Positions 7,250 through 15,802 of a DNA stretch of 64,000 bases are shown here, one piece after another (the first letter of the stretch is position 1; every line of letters starts with the position of its first letter). The notes beneath the pieces are model-generated. The model saw only the letters and a list, made by a program, of their open reading frames with translations. It was not told where the DNA came from and ran no database searches. A program made the translations under genes and the position numbers. Source of the DNA: Jejuia sp047345485 (lineage in GTDB: Bacteria > Bacteroidota > Bacteroidia > Flavobacteriales > Flavobacteriaceae); assembly GCF_047345485.1 (NCBI RefSeq), contig NZ_JBLFEN010000008.1:62001-126000 (forward strand). Reading direction: 5' to 3'.

Positions 7250-9481
7250 ATGTCCCAAATAAAGCAATACATATTTATTGTTTTGATACTATTATCAATA
7301 AGTTCGTTCTCTCAAAACACAATAGAGAAGGATCCTGAGATCATTCAAAACAACATAAACTACCGTATCGAGCAAGCTCAAAAATCAATTGAAAACTTTA
7401 ATTATTTTGAAGCTCAAAAGACGTTAGACGAAGCACTAGAACTCGCACAAAATTCAAATAATAAAAAAAGTATAGGAATAATTCAATGCAAAAAAGGCCG
7501 CCTTCACTTAATTATAGAAGATGTGGATACTGCAATTAAAGAGCTTACTGCAGCAATTGCAATGCAACGAATAATAAACGATAACAAAAATCTTGGTCGC
7601 TCTTATAAAACGTTTGGTGATGTTTATATGGCAAAAAATAACATATACCAAGCTTTAGATCAATATCGTGCAGCAAAATCTAAATTTCAAGAAGAAAATC
7701 TAGATGCAGAACTTGCAGAAACTTTATTGGCTGAGAGTAATGCATACATTGAACTAAAGAATTACCGAAAAGCTAGAGAACTTATAGAACAAGCCGTGGC
7801 GCTTTCTAGAAAAGAAGGTTTAACTAATACATTAAGTAGTGCATTGGTTAAGCACGGTAAAGTATATAACATTCTAAAAGACTATCAAAAAGCCTTAGAT
7901 TTTGCTGATGAAGGTTTAAAACTAGCACAAGCTAACAACTATAAATCTATAGAAAATACAGGGCTTTTAATATTGAGTAAAATTCATGAAAGTAATACTA
8001 ATTATGAACTTGCCAATAACTACTTAAAGGCTCATGTAAAATTATCAGATTCTTTAAGAGGCGTAAAACGAGCTAGTTTATCTCCAGAAAAACGTGCAGC
8101 CTTATTAAATAACGATTTAGTAGAAAGTAATAAAAAACAGCAGGCTGAATTAGAAGTAGCCAATAGTAAAAACGATTTAAGCACATTAATTTCAATACTT
8201 AGTGTAGCACTTATCACCATTTTATCTTTACTCACGCTTTCACTTTACAAAAACAATAACATTAGGCTTAAAACAAACAATATGCTTCATAAAAAAAATA
8301 ATGAACTTATTGTGGCTAAAGAGAAAGCTGAACTTGCATCTAAAACAAAAGCTAACTTCTTATCTACAGTTACTCACGAGTTGAGAACACCACTGTATGC
8401 AGTTACTGGATTAAGTAATATGTTACTAGATGAAAACCCCAAACCTGAACAAATTCAACATTTAAAATCATTAAAATTTTCTGGAGATTATCTATTAACT
8501 TTTATAAATGATATTCTTCAAATTAATAAAATTGAAGCAAATAAAGTTGAAATAGAATCAGAACCATTTAATCTTAAAAAGAAAATTAACAACATAATTC
8601 TAGCATTAAACAACTCTGCTTTAGATAATGATATTACTGTACATTTTGAATATGATAAGGACTTGCCTGAAAACTTTATAGCAGATCAATTAAAAATTTC
8701 ACAAATATTAATTAACCTTCTAGGAAACTCAATAAAGTTTACTAAAGAAGGTGATATTTGGATTAGAGTTTACAAAATAGGACAAAAAAATGATATGTAT
8801 CAACTACGTTTTGAAGTAGAAGATAATGGTATTGGTATCACCAAAGAGAAACAAGACAATATGTTTGAGAGCTTCTCGCAAGGCTCAATTCAAATCAATA
8901 GAAAATATGGTGGTACTGGCCTAGGTTTATCTATTGTTAAAGGTTTAATAGACATATTAAAAGGTAAAATTTATTTACAAAGTGAGTTAGGAAAGGGTAC
9001 AACTTTTTTCTTCGAAATTCCTCTAGAATATAATGAAGCTAAAGAAAAAGCAGCTAAAAAACAAATTCTGAAAGTTGAAACTAAACCTAAAATAGATTTA
9101 AGTACCGTTAAAATTTTGGTTGTAGAAGATAATAAGATTAACCAAATGATTACCAAAAAGATTTTGAACAAAATGGATCTTGCTTGCGAAATAGTAGATA
9201 ATGGAGAAGATGCTGTTAAAAAAATAAAAAACAATAAATATGACATTATTTTAATGGATATACATATGCCTGGAATTAGCGGTATAGAGGCTACTAAAAT
9301 TGTGAGAAGTTTTGATAAAGAACTTACCATTTTTGCACTTACCGCGGTTACTATAGAAGATAAAATGCAAGAATTTGAAGACGCAGGTTTTACAGATATC
9401 ATCCCAAAACCATTTAAACAGGAAGAATTTGAGAAAAAACTTTTTAATGCGCTATCTGAAAAAAAATCTAAAACTGCTTAA
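7250..9481 (+). CDS. TPR-containing hybrid sensor histidine kinase
   Basis: The 743-residue protein has a signal peptide (1-21, ending SSFSQ) and a periplasmic TPR region (about 30-270) of helical repeats. A membrane helix follows at about 308-330, then a coiled coil and a HisKA domain with phospho-acceptor His376 in THELRTPL. The HATPase domain has N (INLLGNSIKFT), G1 (EDNGIGI) and G2 (GGTGLGLSI) boxes. The C-terminal receiver has its phospho-acceptor at Asp670 (LMDIHMPG). There is no DNA-binding output domain, so signal passes to a separate phosphotransfer partner or another response regulator. Its stop codon overlaps that of the convergent lpxK by 4 bp. Confidence 0.92.
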   Translation: MSQIKQYIFIVLILLSISSFSQNTIEKDPEIIQNNINYRIEQAQKSIENFNYFEAQKTLDEALELAQNSNNKKSIGIIQCKKGRLHLIIEDVDTAIKELTAAIAMQRIINDNKNLGRSYKTFGDVYMAKNNIYQALDQYRAAKSKFQEENLDAELAETLLAESNAYIELKNYRKARELIEQAVALSRKEGLTNTLSSALVKHGKVYNILKDYQKALDFADEGLKLAQANNYKSIENTGLLILSKIHESNTNYELANNYLKAHVKLSDSLRGVKRASLSPEKRAALLNNDLVESNKKQQAELEVANSKNDLSTLISILSVALITILSLLTLSLYKNNNIRLKTNNMLHKKNNELIVAKEKAELASKTKANFLSTVTHELRTPLYAVTGLSNMLLDENPKPEQIQHLKSLKFSGDYLLTFINDILQINKIEANKVEIESEPFNLKKKINNIILALNNSALDNDITVHFEYDKDLPENFIADQLKISQILINLLGNSIKFTKEGDIWIRVYKIGQKNDMYQLRFEVEDNGIGITKEKQDNMFESFSQGSIQINRKYGGTGLGLSIVKGLIDILKGKIYLQSELGKGTTFFFEIPLEYNEAKEKAAKKQILKVETKPKIDLSTVKILVVEDNKINQMITKKILNKMDLACEIVDNGEDAVKKIKNNKYDIILMDIHMPGISGIEATKIVRSFDKELTIFALTAVTIEDKMQEFEDAGFTDIIPKPFKQEEFEKKLFNALSEKKSKTA

Positions 9482-10497
9482 AATGATTTTATAAAATCAT
9501 TTATAACACCATCAAACACCTCACTCTCAGATATCACCATCTTAATTGGTAAATAAAATAATTTTCTTTCTAAAGATTTATACTTTTTTAATCGCATATA
9601 ATCTTTTTCCGTAGTTAATAGTTTCTCATGTAATTCTAAATTAGATATATCTTCAACAGAAAATTGATGATGATCTTTATAATTCAAATGCTCAAATTTT
9701 AAGTTTTTAGATTTTAAATACCGCACTAAAGGTTCTGCATTTGCTATTCCTGTTACCAATGTAAAATTGTTTATTACATCTAAGTTTACTTTTTCTGTTT
9801 TTGATAGTACTATATTAGAATAAGATATAGAGCTAAAAAACACCTGTTGGTGGTTTAAAGCATTTATTTTTTTTATAAACTTAGCTTTTTCAGTATCAGC
9901 TATATCTAAAGGGCATTTAGTAACTACAATAATATTTGCACGTTTGTACCCTTGCCTTGGCTCTCTTAAATTACCAGTTGGCAAAACAATATCCTTAAAA
10001 AACGGATTATTATACGTTGTAAGCATAATATTAAAGCCAGCTTTAACCTTTCTGTGCTGGAACGCATCATCTAATAATACTATGTTTGGTGGCTTAGTTT
10101 GCTGTAATAATTGTGCTATCCCATTTACACGATTACTATCTACTGCAACATAAATTGATGACCCAAACTTATTATGGAATTGAAAAGGCTCATCACCTAT
10201 ATCTTCCATAACAGTTGTGTTATCTGCTAATTGAAACCCAACACTTTTACGCTTATAACCTCTACTTAAGGTTGCTACTTTATGTTGTGCCTTTAAAAGT
10301 ATAATCAAATACTCAATCATAGGTGTTTTTCCTGTACCACCAACACTTAAATTACCAACACAAATTACAGGAACATCATAAGTAGTTGATGTTTTTATGC
10401 CAAAGTCATAAAATTTATTTCGTAACCAAGTCACCATATAATAAATTGGTACAATTGGAAATAATATTTTTCTTAACAGCTTCACAAACGATATCAA
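9478..10497 (-). CDS. lpxK: Tetraacyldisaccharide 4'-kinase
   Basis: LpxK phosphorylates the 4'-position of the lipid A disaccharide precursor at the inner membrane. The 339-residue protein has an N-terminal membrane-associated helix (KILFPIVPIYYMVTWLRN), a Walker A motif (GNLSVGGTGKTPMIEYL), and the family motifs TLSRGYKRKS and VLLDDAFQHRKV. Length matches the family. It shows the window comes from a lipopolysaccharide-producing Gram-negative. It stands alone, with a divergent promoter region shared with the Nif3-family gene. Confidence 0.96.
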   Translation of the reverse strand: MISFVKLLRKILFPIVPIYYMVTWLRNKFYDFGIKTSTTYDVPVICVGNLSVGGTGKTPMIEYLIILLKAQHKVATLSRGYKRKSVGFQLADNTTVMEDIGDEPFQFHNKFGSSIYVAVDSNRVNGIAQLLQQTKPPNIVLLDDAFQHRKVKAGFNIMLTTYNNPFFKDIVLPTGNLREPRQGYKRANIIVVTKCPLDIADTEKAKFIKKINALNHQQVFFSSISYSNIVLSKTEKVNLDVINNFTLVTGIANAEPLVRYLKSKNLKFEHLNYKDHHQFSVEDISNLELHEKLLTTEKDYMRLKKYKSLERKLFYLPIKMVISESEVFDGVINDFIKSF

Positions 10498-10602
10498 TTT
10501 GTTTTAAAATTAAAAAGCAATGAATATAATAATTATTACGACAATGAAACTACAAGAAGTCCATTGAATGAAATTATTTATACTTTGTGAATGTAATTAT
10601 TT

Positions 10603-10610
10603 TATATTTG
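10603..10610 (+). promoter_or_regulatory. -7 promoter element for the Nif3-family gene
   Basis: TATATTTG matches TAnnTTTG and lies 18 bp before the ATG at 10629. It also argues against the earlier in-frame codon at 10587, which would put the promoter inside the gene. Confidence 0.55.
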
Positions 10611-10628
10611 AATTTAAACACGAATAAC

Positions 10629-11723
10629 ATGATTATACAAGAAGTTATTAATCATCTAGAAACTTTATCTCCATTATCTTATGCCGAAGATTTTGATAAC
10701 GTTGGAACTTTAGTAGGAGATGTAACTGCACCATTAACGGGAGTATTAGTAACTCTTGATACTTTAGAAAGCGTAGTAGATGAAGCAATTGCAAAAAACT
10801 GCAACCTTATTGTGAGCTTCCACCCTATTATTTTTAAAGGTCTAAAAAAACTAACTGGCAAAACCTATGTGGAGCGTGTTGTTATAAAAGCTATAAAACA
10901 TAGTATAGTAATATACAGTATGCATACCGCTTTAGATAATACTTTTGAAGGTGTAAGTGCTATAATTTGTAATAAATTAGAGTTACAACATAAACAAATT
11001 TTAATACCACAACACGGCACTATAAAAAAACTAACAACGTATGTACCTAAAGATGAAGCCAAAACATTACGAAATGCACTTTTTAGTAGTGGCGCCGGCA
11101 GTATAGGTAATTATAGCAATTGTAGTTTTAGTGTTGAAGGCAATGGAACTTTTAAAGGTAATACTGTTTCAAACCCTACAAAAGGTACAAAGGATACAAT
11201 ACATACTGAAGCTGAAACTAAAATAACAGTGACATTTCCAAAACACTTGCAATCTAAAATTTTAAAAACACTACTAGAAACACATTCTTATGAGGAAGTA
11301 GCTTACGAGATAATAACTATAGAGAATAAAAATCAGCATATAGGTATGGGAATGGTTGGCGAATTGCAAAACTCGCTTTCTGAGATTGATTTTCTAAATC
11401 ATTTAAAATTAAAAATGAATACAGGGTGCATTCGCCACTCTTCACTATTACACAAACCTATTAAAAAAATAGCAGTTTTAGGTGGCTCAGGCAGTTTTGC
11501 TATAGGTGCAGCTAAAGCTGCTGGTGCTGACGCTTTTGTAACTGCAGATTTAAAATATCATGATTTTTTCTCAGCTGAAAACAGTATATTTTTAGCAGAC
11601 ATTGGGCACTACGAAAGCGAACAATTCACAAAAAACTATTTAGTAGAGTATCTTACAAAAAAAATTACTAATTTTGCAATCATTTTATCAAAGACAAATA
11701 CCAATCCTGTTAAGTATTTTTAA
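10629..11723 (+). CDS. Nif3-like dinuclear metal centre hexameric protein (YbgI/YqfO family)
   Basis: The 364-residue protein has the split Nif3 layout: an N-terminal half (SYAEDFDNVGTLVGD, then VSFHPIIFKGLKKLTG and YSMHTALDN), a middle PII-like insertion (about 125-245), and the C-terminal half (IAVLGGSGSFAI, then DAFVTADLKYHDF and DIGHYESEQ). The His and Glu/Asp residues in these motifs form the dinuclear metal site. The long form with insertion is the YqfO-type. I use the ATG at 10629 because a promoter lies just before it. It is 3 bp from the next gene. Some family members act as GTP cyclohydrolase I type 2; the true role here is unclear. Confidence 0.92.
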   Translation: MIIQEVINHLETLSPLSYAEDFDNVGTLVGDVTAPLTGVLVTLDTLESVVDEAIAKNCNLIVSFHPIIFKGLKKLTGKTYVERVVIKAIKHSIVIYSMHTALDNTFEGVSAIICNKLELQHKQILIPQHGTIKKLTTYVPKDEAKTLRNALFSSGAGSIGNYSNCSFSVEGNGTFKGNTVSNPTKGTKDTIHTEAETKITVTFPKHLQSKILKTLLETHSYEEVAYEIITIENKNQHIGMGMVGELQNSLSEIDFLNHLKLKMNTGCIRHSSLLHKPIKKIAVLGGSGSFAIGAAKAAGADAFVTADLKYHDFFSAENSIFLADIGHYESEQFTKNYLVEYLTKKITNFAIILSKTNTNPVKYF

Positions 11724-11726
11724 AGT

Positions 11727-12506
11727 ATGGCTAAAAAGAAAGAAGTTAGTGTAGAAGATCGTTTAAGAGCTTTATACGATTTACAACTTATAGATTCTCG
11801 CATTGATGAAATAAGAAATGTACGAGGAGAATTGCCTTTAGAAGTAAGAGATTTAGAAGATGAAGTTGCTGGGTTAAACATTAGATTAGAAAAACTAGTC
11901 GCTGATTTAGAAGGTATAGACAATAATATTTCTTCTAGAAAAAATTTAATTGAAGAGTCTAAGGCACTCATTAAAAAATATGGCGAACAACAAAAAAATG
12001 TTAGAAATAACAGAGAATTTAATTCGCTTTCTAAGGAAGTTGAATTTCAAGAATTAGAAATTCAACTGGCCGATAAACACATCAAAGAATTTAAGGCACA
12101 AATTGAACAAAAGAAAGAGGTAATAAATACCACTAAAGATTTGTTAAAAGAACGCGAAACACACTTAAAACATAAAAAAAGTGAGTTAGATGCTATTTTA
12201 GCCGAAACTGAAAAAGAAGAGCAAGCCTTAATCTCTAAATCTGATGACTATAAAAAACAGATTGAAGAACGTTTGGTTGCAGCTTACGATAGAATTCGTA
12301 TAAATGTTAAAAACGGACTAGCTGTAGTACCTATAGAAAGAGGAGCTTCTGGAGGTTCATTCTTTACAATTCCACCTCAAGTTCAAGTAGAAATTGCGTC
12401 TCGTAAAAAAGTAATTACTGATGAGCATAGTGGTAGAATTTTAGTAGATGCTGAATTAGCTGAAGAACAAAAAGCAAAAATGGAAAAAATGTTTGCTAAA
12501 CTGTAA
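11727..12506 (+). CDS. Coiled-coil protein of the C4 zinc-ribbon (CT398) family, zinc ligands lost
   Basis: The 259-residue protein is a long helical hairpin (about residues 8-185, heptad-rich KELEIQ-type sequence) followed by the compact C-terminal domain of the CT398/'C4-type zinc ribbon' family. In that family the domain carries two CxxC knuckles around an IPPQ core and a C-x-x-CGRIL end. Here the same frame reads RGASGGSFFTIPPQ and DEHSGRILVD, and the whole protein has no cysteine. It follows the Nif3-family gene by 3 bp, a pairing that is common in bacteria. Function is unknown; some homologues are linked to flagellar or secretion chaperones. Confidence 0.88.
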   Translation: MAKKKEVSVEDRLRALYDLQLIDSRIDEIRNVRGELPLEVRDLEDEVAGLNIRLEKLVADLEGIDNNISSRKNLIEESKALIKKYGEQQKNVRNNREFNSLSKEVEFQELEIQLADKHIKEFKAQIEQKKEVINTTKDLLKERETHLKHKKSELDAILAETEKEEQALISKSDDYKKQIEERLVAAYDRIRINVKNGLAVVPIERGASGGSFFTIPPQVQVEIASRKKVITDEHSGRILVDAELAEEQKAKMEKMFAKL

Positions 12507-12530
12507 AACATTTTACATTATAAAACTAAG

Positions 12531-12557
12531 AGCCTTCATTAACTGAAGGCTTTTTTT
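12531..12557 (+). terminator. Rho-independent terminator
   Basis: AGCCTTCA and TGAAGGCT form an 8-bp stem with a 5-base loop, followed by seven T. It ends the Nif3/coiled-coil transcript. Confidence 0.85.
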
Positions 12558-12570
12558 ATGCAAAATAATT

Positions 12571-12653
12571 TGGGCGTTACCCAAGGGTCGGGCTTTCGGG
12601 AGTCGCTCCCTCCTACGTCGGGGAGCTTCAACAAATCCCTCAATCCCTAACGC
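12571..12653 (+). repeat. GC-rich dispersed intergenic repeat, copy A
   Basis: It begins TGGGCGTTACCC and continues with AAGGGTCGGGCTTTC, CTCCCTCCTACGTCGGGG and AATCCCTAACGC. The same blocks in the same order occur at 56032-56117 (+) and at 15552-15644 (-). It is much richer in G and C than the surrounding DNA and contains no gene. It lies just after a terminator. Confidence 0.85.
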
Positions 12654-12863
12654 AAACCCAACCGTAGTCCTTCCAAGCAGATAAACTCAACTCCTTGGCG
12701 CTAGTTTATGGTTTCTGAGTCAGGAAATTTAATTAAAATAGAAGTCAACCTATATCAATTAGAAAAATTAATGCTTAAACGCAAAACAAATATTTAAAAT
12801 AACTTTCACACTTTACCACTTAAGGTTTTGTATTTTTATACGTCTATTAGAAAAAGAAAAACA
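12654..12863 (+). other. Rest of intergenic region before msrA
   Basis: This 210-bp stretch completes a 357-bp gap between the coiled-coil gene and msrA. The only open frame is 29 codons (12708-12797, beginning MVSESGNLIKIEV), which I do not consider a supported gene. I see no good TAnnTTTG element; the msrA promoter is not identified. Confidence 0.4.
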
Positions 12864-13526
12864 ATGAAAAATCTTATTACTATATTAATTGTAACGTTAT
12901 GTTTTAGTTGTCAAAACTCTGCCCAAAATAGTAAAAAACAGCAAAGCGTAATTAGTGCTCAACCTATTGAAGTACCATTAGAAAATGGAAAAGCAAAAGC
13001 TTATTTTGCAAGTGGATGTTTTTGGTGTGTAGAAGCAGTTTATGAAAGTATAAAAGGAGTGGACGAGGTTATTAATGGCTATTCAGGAGGCCATACAGAA
13101 AACCCAACATACGCTGCTAGCAACACAGGGCGCACAGGACATGCCGAAGCTATAGAGGTAATTTACGATCCTAAAGTAGTTAGTTTTTCAATACTTGTTG
13201 ATGCTTATTTTGCATCGCAAAACCCAATACAAGTAAACGGACAAGGTCCTGATAGAGGTTCTCAATACCGATCTATTATTTTTTATCAAAATGATATTCA
13301 AAAGAAAATTATTCTTGAGAAAAAAGCAGCCTTAGCTACAAAACTAAATGCTACTATTGCGGCAGAAGTATACCCTTTTCAGAAATTTTGGATAGGTGAA
13401 GATTATCATCAAAACTACGAAAGACTTCATCCAAACAACGGTTACATTCGCAATGTATCTGTGCCTAGACTAAAACGTTTTCAGGCTAAGTTTCCGAAGG
13501 AGTTATTAAAAGAAGCACATCACTAA
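12864..13526 (+). CDS. msrA: Peptide methionine-S-sulfoxide reductase A, lipoprotein
   Basis: MsrA reduces the S-epimer of methionine sulfoxide in oxidised proteins. The 220-residue product starts with a lipoprotein signal peptide (LIVTLCFSC, lipidated Cys16), so this is an envelope form. The catalytic motif GCFWCVE holds the nucleophilic Cys52, followed by GYSGGHTENPTY, TGHAEAI and a Glu/Tyr-rich core (QYRSIIFY, EDYHQNY). I use the ATG at 12864; the upstream in-frame codon at 12828 would put 12 charged residues before the signal peptide. It is not fused to MsrB. Confidence 0.95.
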   Translation: MKNLITILIVTLCFSCQNSAQNSKKQQSVISAQPIEVPLENGKAKAYFASGCFWCVEAVYESIKGVDEVINGYSGGHTENPTYAASNTGRTGHAEAIEVIYDPKVVSFSILVDAYFASQNPIQVNGQGPDRGSQYRSIIFYQNDIQKKIILEKKAALATKLNATIAAEVYPFQKFWIGEDYHQNYERLHPNNGYIRNVSVPRLKRFQAKFPKELLKEAHH

Positions 13527-13534
13527 AAAAGGGT

Positions 13535-14221
13535 TTACTTCGTATGGAAATACCACCAATTCATATCTCTAGTTAATTTAAAACCTAATGATTTGTATAA
13601 GCCTATTGCAGGGTTACCTTTATTGGTATGCAAAATAGGCTGCTTTTTAACTTTTAATATTTCTTTTGTAGTATGTGTTATAAGTTGTTTTGCATAACCA
13701 AGCCTAGTAAAATCAGGATGAGTAACAACACCGCTTACTTCTATAAAATTATTAGTCTGCATACGCTGGCCTGTAACAGCTACCAACTTTTTATCTTTAA
13801 AAATCCCAAAATAGTTTCCCATTTCAAAACTTCTTTTTTTGTAATACCCTGGCATTACTAACCATATTAAATCATAAATTTCTTGTTTATAAGCTGCTGT
13901 TAGCGGCACAATAACTTCTGTTATTTCAACTTCTATAAGCATATTTAGTACCATTTGGCAGCCTTCTATTTTTCTGTCTAGCACAACATAATTATCATCT
14001 ACTACAGGCGTACCGTTTTCAGAAACTAAAAAAAAAGTTTCTACTAATTTTGAATATGCCGTAAGTGCTTGTTTAGTTTTTTCTCCATTGGTAAATGCAC
14101 CAAAAGGGCAAATTTCTGGATTGTAAAATTTTACCTCATCATACTCTATAACAAATTCTTTATGGGTTTCCTTTAGAGCATACCAAACTGGGTTTTGTAA
14201 TGTTTGTTGCAAATGCGTCAT
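13535..14221 (-). CDS. GNAT-family N-acetyltransferase
   Basis: This 228-residue cytosolic protein has a C-terminal GNAT domain (about 125-225): the beta-4 strand FIEVSGVVTHPDFT, the acetyl-CoA pyrophosphate loop RLGYAKQLI (R/QxxGxA/G), and the end motif NKGNPAIGLYKSLGFKLTRDMNWWYF. The N-terminal half is unassigned and probably a degenerate GNAT-like half, as in FR47-type proteins. The substrate cannot be inferred. It is convergent with msrA and has a -7 element 20 bp upstream. Confidence 0.85.
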   Translation of the reverse strand: MTHLQQTLQNPVWYALKETHKEFVIEYDEVKFYNPEICPFGAFTNGEKTKQALTAYSKLVETFFLVSENGTPVVDDNYVVLDRKIEGCQMVLNMLIEVEITEVIVPLTAAYKQEIYDLIWLVMPGYYKKRSFEMGNYFGIFKDKKLVAVTGQRMQTNNFIEVSGVVTHPDFTRLGYAKQLITHTTKEILKVKKQPILHTNKGNPAIGLYKSLGFKLTRDMNWWYFHTK

Positions 14222-14241
14222 GATTAAACACTTTTATATGC

Positions 14242-14249
14242 CAAATGTA
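14242..14249 (-). promoter_or_regulatory. -7 promoter element for the GNAT gene
   Basis: Read on the minus strand the sequence is TACATTTG, a match to TAnnTTTG, 20 bp before the ATG of the acetyltransferase gene. Confidence 0.5.
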
Positions 14250-14311
14250 ATTTGAATAATTGAGATTATAGCTTAACTACAGTTATCGTTTTAATTTAGT
14301 GTTTGTAAAAA

Positions 14312-15448
14312 CTATTGAATATCACTACTTAACAACATAAGTTCATTTTGTAGAAATTCATTAAAATTATTTTCAGAGGCATGCCCAACAAAAGGTGCAT
14401 GGAAAAATGTAGTCATATCGTTTCGCCATATCATAGTGTAGGTAATACTACTACTTCTAATGGCTTTATATAAACGTTCTGTAAACCATGTATTGTCCAC
14501 TACATTTTCTAAACCTGTTTCTGTAAGTGCGAAGAGCATATTTTTTTCGAGTGCAATATCTTCTACAATTTCTAGATTTCTTAAAGCATTGTTTAAGTAA
14601 TTTCCATTTCTAAAATCGTATACATCAATACCTAACATATCTACATAATCGTCTCCTGGATAATTTCTTAAATACTCTGATCTATTAGATACTAAGTTGG
14701 GCGCGTAAACATAAATAAGGTTATGTACGTTAAAATCTTCAGAGAGTATTTTTATAGTGTCTTTCCAGAGTTGTGTATAATCTTGAGTTGTTCTAAAACC
14801 CTCTCCCCAAAAAAAGAAATTGCCATTCATTTCATGCCAAGGTCTAAATAACACTGGTATGGGATTACCCTGAGCATCTACCAGATTATTTAATAACCGC
14901 GCTGCTCTGGATAAACGCTCTATGTATTCGTTACGAAATTCTCCTCCCTCTAGAAACTTAGCTACTATGCCATCAAAACTAGAACCAAAACCGTTTGGAT
15001 TTACATGATGCCAACTTATGGTTATAATACTTCCATTTTGGTGGGCTTCTATTACTGCGGTTGTAAATCTATTGACAAATTCGTCAAGAGAAGATACAGG
15101 GGTATTTGAATCTGGCTGGAGGCTAATTAATTCTAAATCGAATCCTGCAATTGCGGGATAATCTCCTGTAACTTCAAAAAAATCTTGTTCTAAGGCGTTA
15201 GTTACTGGAAAATTGTTTCCAGTACCAAAGGGTTGTTGTTGCCCAAATGCAATACCGTTTTGCGTTATGTTAATTAATCTCGTATATAAATCTCTGGCTT
15301 GTTGGTTTAAATTTGGGTCTGCAAATTGATTTGGAACCGAAATTATTGGAGGAGTTCTTACAGCATTTGCATTAAATAAATCATCTTTTTCACTACAACT
15401 AAAACAAAAAGTTGTAACTAAACATACTATTATACCAAAGTTTTTCAT
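14312..15448 (-). CDS. GH26 glycoside hydrolase lipoprotein (beta-mannanase-like)
   Basis: The 378-residue protein is a lipoprotein (VTTFCFSC signal) with a TIM-barrel GH26 domain. The acid/base is Glu206 in PWHEMNGNFFFWG, and the nucleophile is Glu310 in ALTETGLE. Their spacing of 104 residues fits family 26. Other family marks are QQQPFGTG at the start of the barrel and GIDVYDF. Family 26 covers beta-1,4-mannanases, beta-1,3-xylanases and a few others; mannan is the likeliest target but not proven. It has no neighbouring SusC/D, so it is an orphan enzyme on the cell surface. Confidence 0.88.
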   Translation of the reverse strand: MKNFGIIVCLVTTFCFSCSEKDDLFNANAVRTPPIISVPNQFADPNLNQQARDLYTRLINITQNGIAFGQQQPFGTGNNFPVTNALEQDFFEVTGDYPAIAGFDLELISLQPDSNTPVSSLDEFVNRFTTAVIEAHQNGSIITISWHHVNPNGFGSSFDGIVAKFLEGGEFRNEYIERLSRAARLLNNLVDAQGNPIPVLFRPWHEMNGNFFFWGEGFRTTQDYTQLWKDTIKILSEDFNVHNLIYVYAPNLVSNRSEYLRNYPGDDYVDMLGIDVYDFRNGNYLNNALRNLEIVEDIALEKNMLFALTETGLENVVDNTWFTERLYKAIRSSSITYTMIWRNDMTTFFHAPFVGHASENNFNEFLQNELMLLSSDIQ

Positions 15449-15551
15449 GATATTTTAAGTCGTGAAAGTTTAATCGTCTTTACAAAAAGCACACGCTATT
15501 TCATCCAAGCTAAATTTTTATCTTGGCGTATTGAGTAAGCCGCAAGAGTAA

Positions 15552-15644
15552 GCGCATTAGGGATTGTAGTGGAAAGCCCGCAGCCCGACGTAAGGAGGTG
15601 CGAGGACTTGTAGCGGAAAGCCCGACCCTTTAGGGTAATGCCCA
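15552..15644 (-). repeat. GC-rich dispersed intergenic repeat, copy B
   Basis: On the minus strand it reads TTGGGCATTACC, then AAAGGGTCGGGCTTTCC, TACGTCGGGCTGCGGG and CAATCCCTAATGCGC, matching copies A and C in order. It contains an internal direct repeat GTAGYGGAAAGCCCG at 15566 and 15610 (44 bp apart). It lies in the 354-bp gap upstream of rpoD. The remainder of that gap (15449-15551 and 15645-15802) holds no gene that I can see; a near-match to the -7 element (AACTTTTG) is close to 15740. Confidence 0.85.
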
Positions 15645-15802
15645 AAAAAAATTATTGATGAATGTGACTTTTTGAGTTTTTTAGCGTCTAATAACTAAGA
15701 GGTTAAAAATAAATTAATCTTTTTTTGTAACAAAATGTAACTTTTGCACGTATAACTAATGAACGACCTATTTATTCACAATTTAAAATCAGGATACATT
15801 AG

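Noticed and set aside
12708..12797. 29-codon open frame before msrA
   Set aside because: It has no promoter, no hydrophobic segment or motif, and can be explained by chance in AT-rich DNA.
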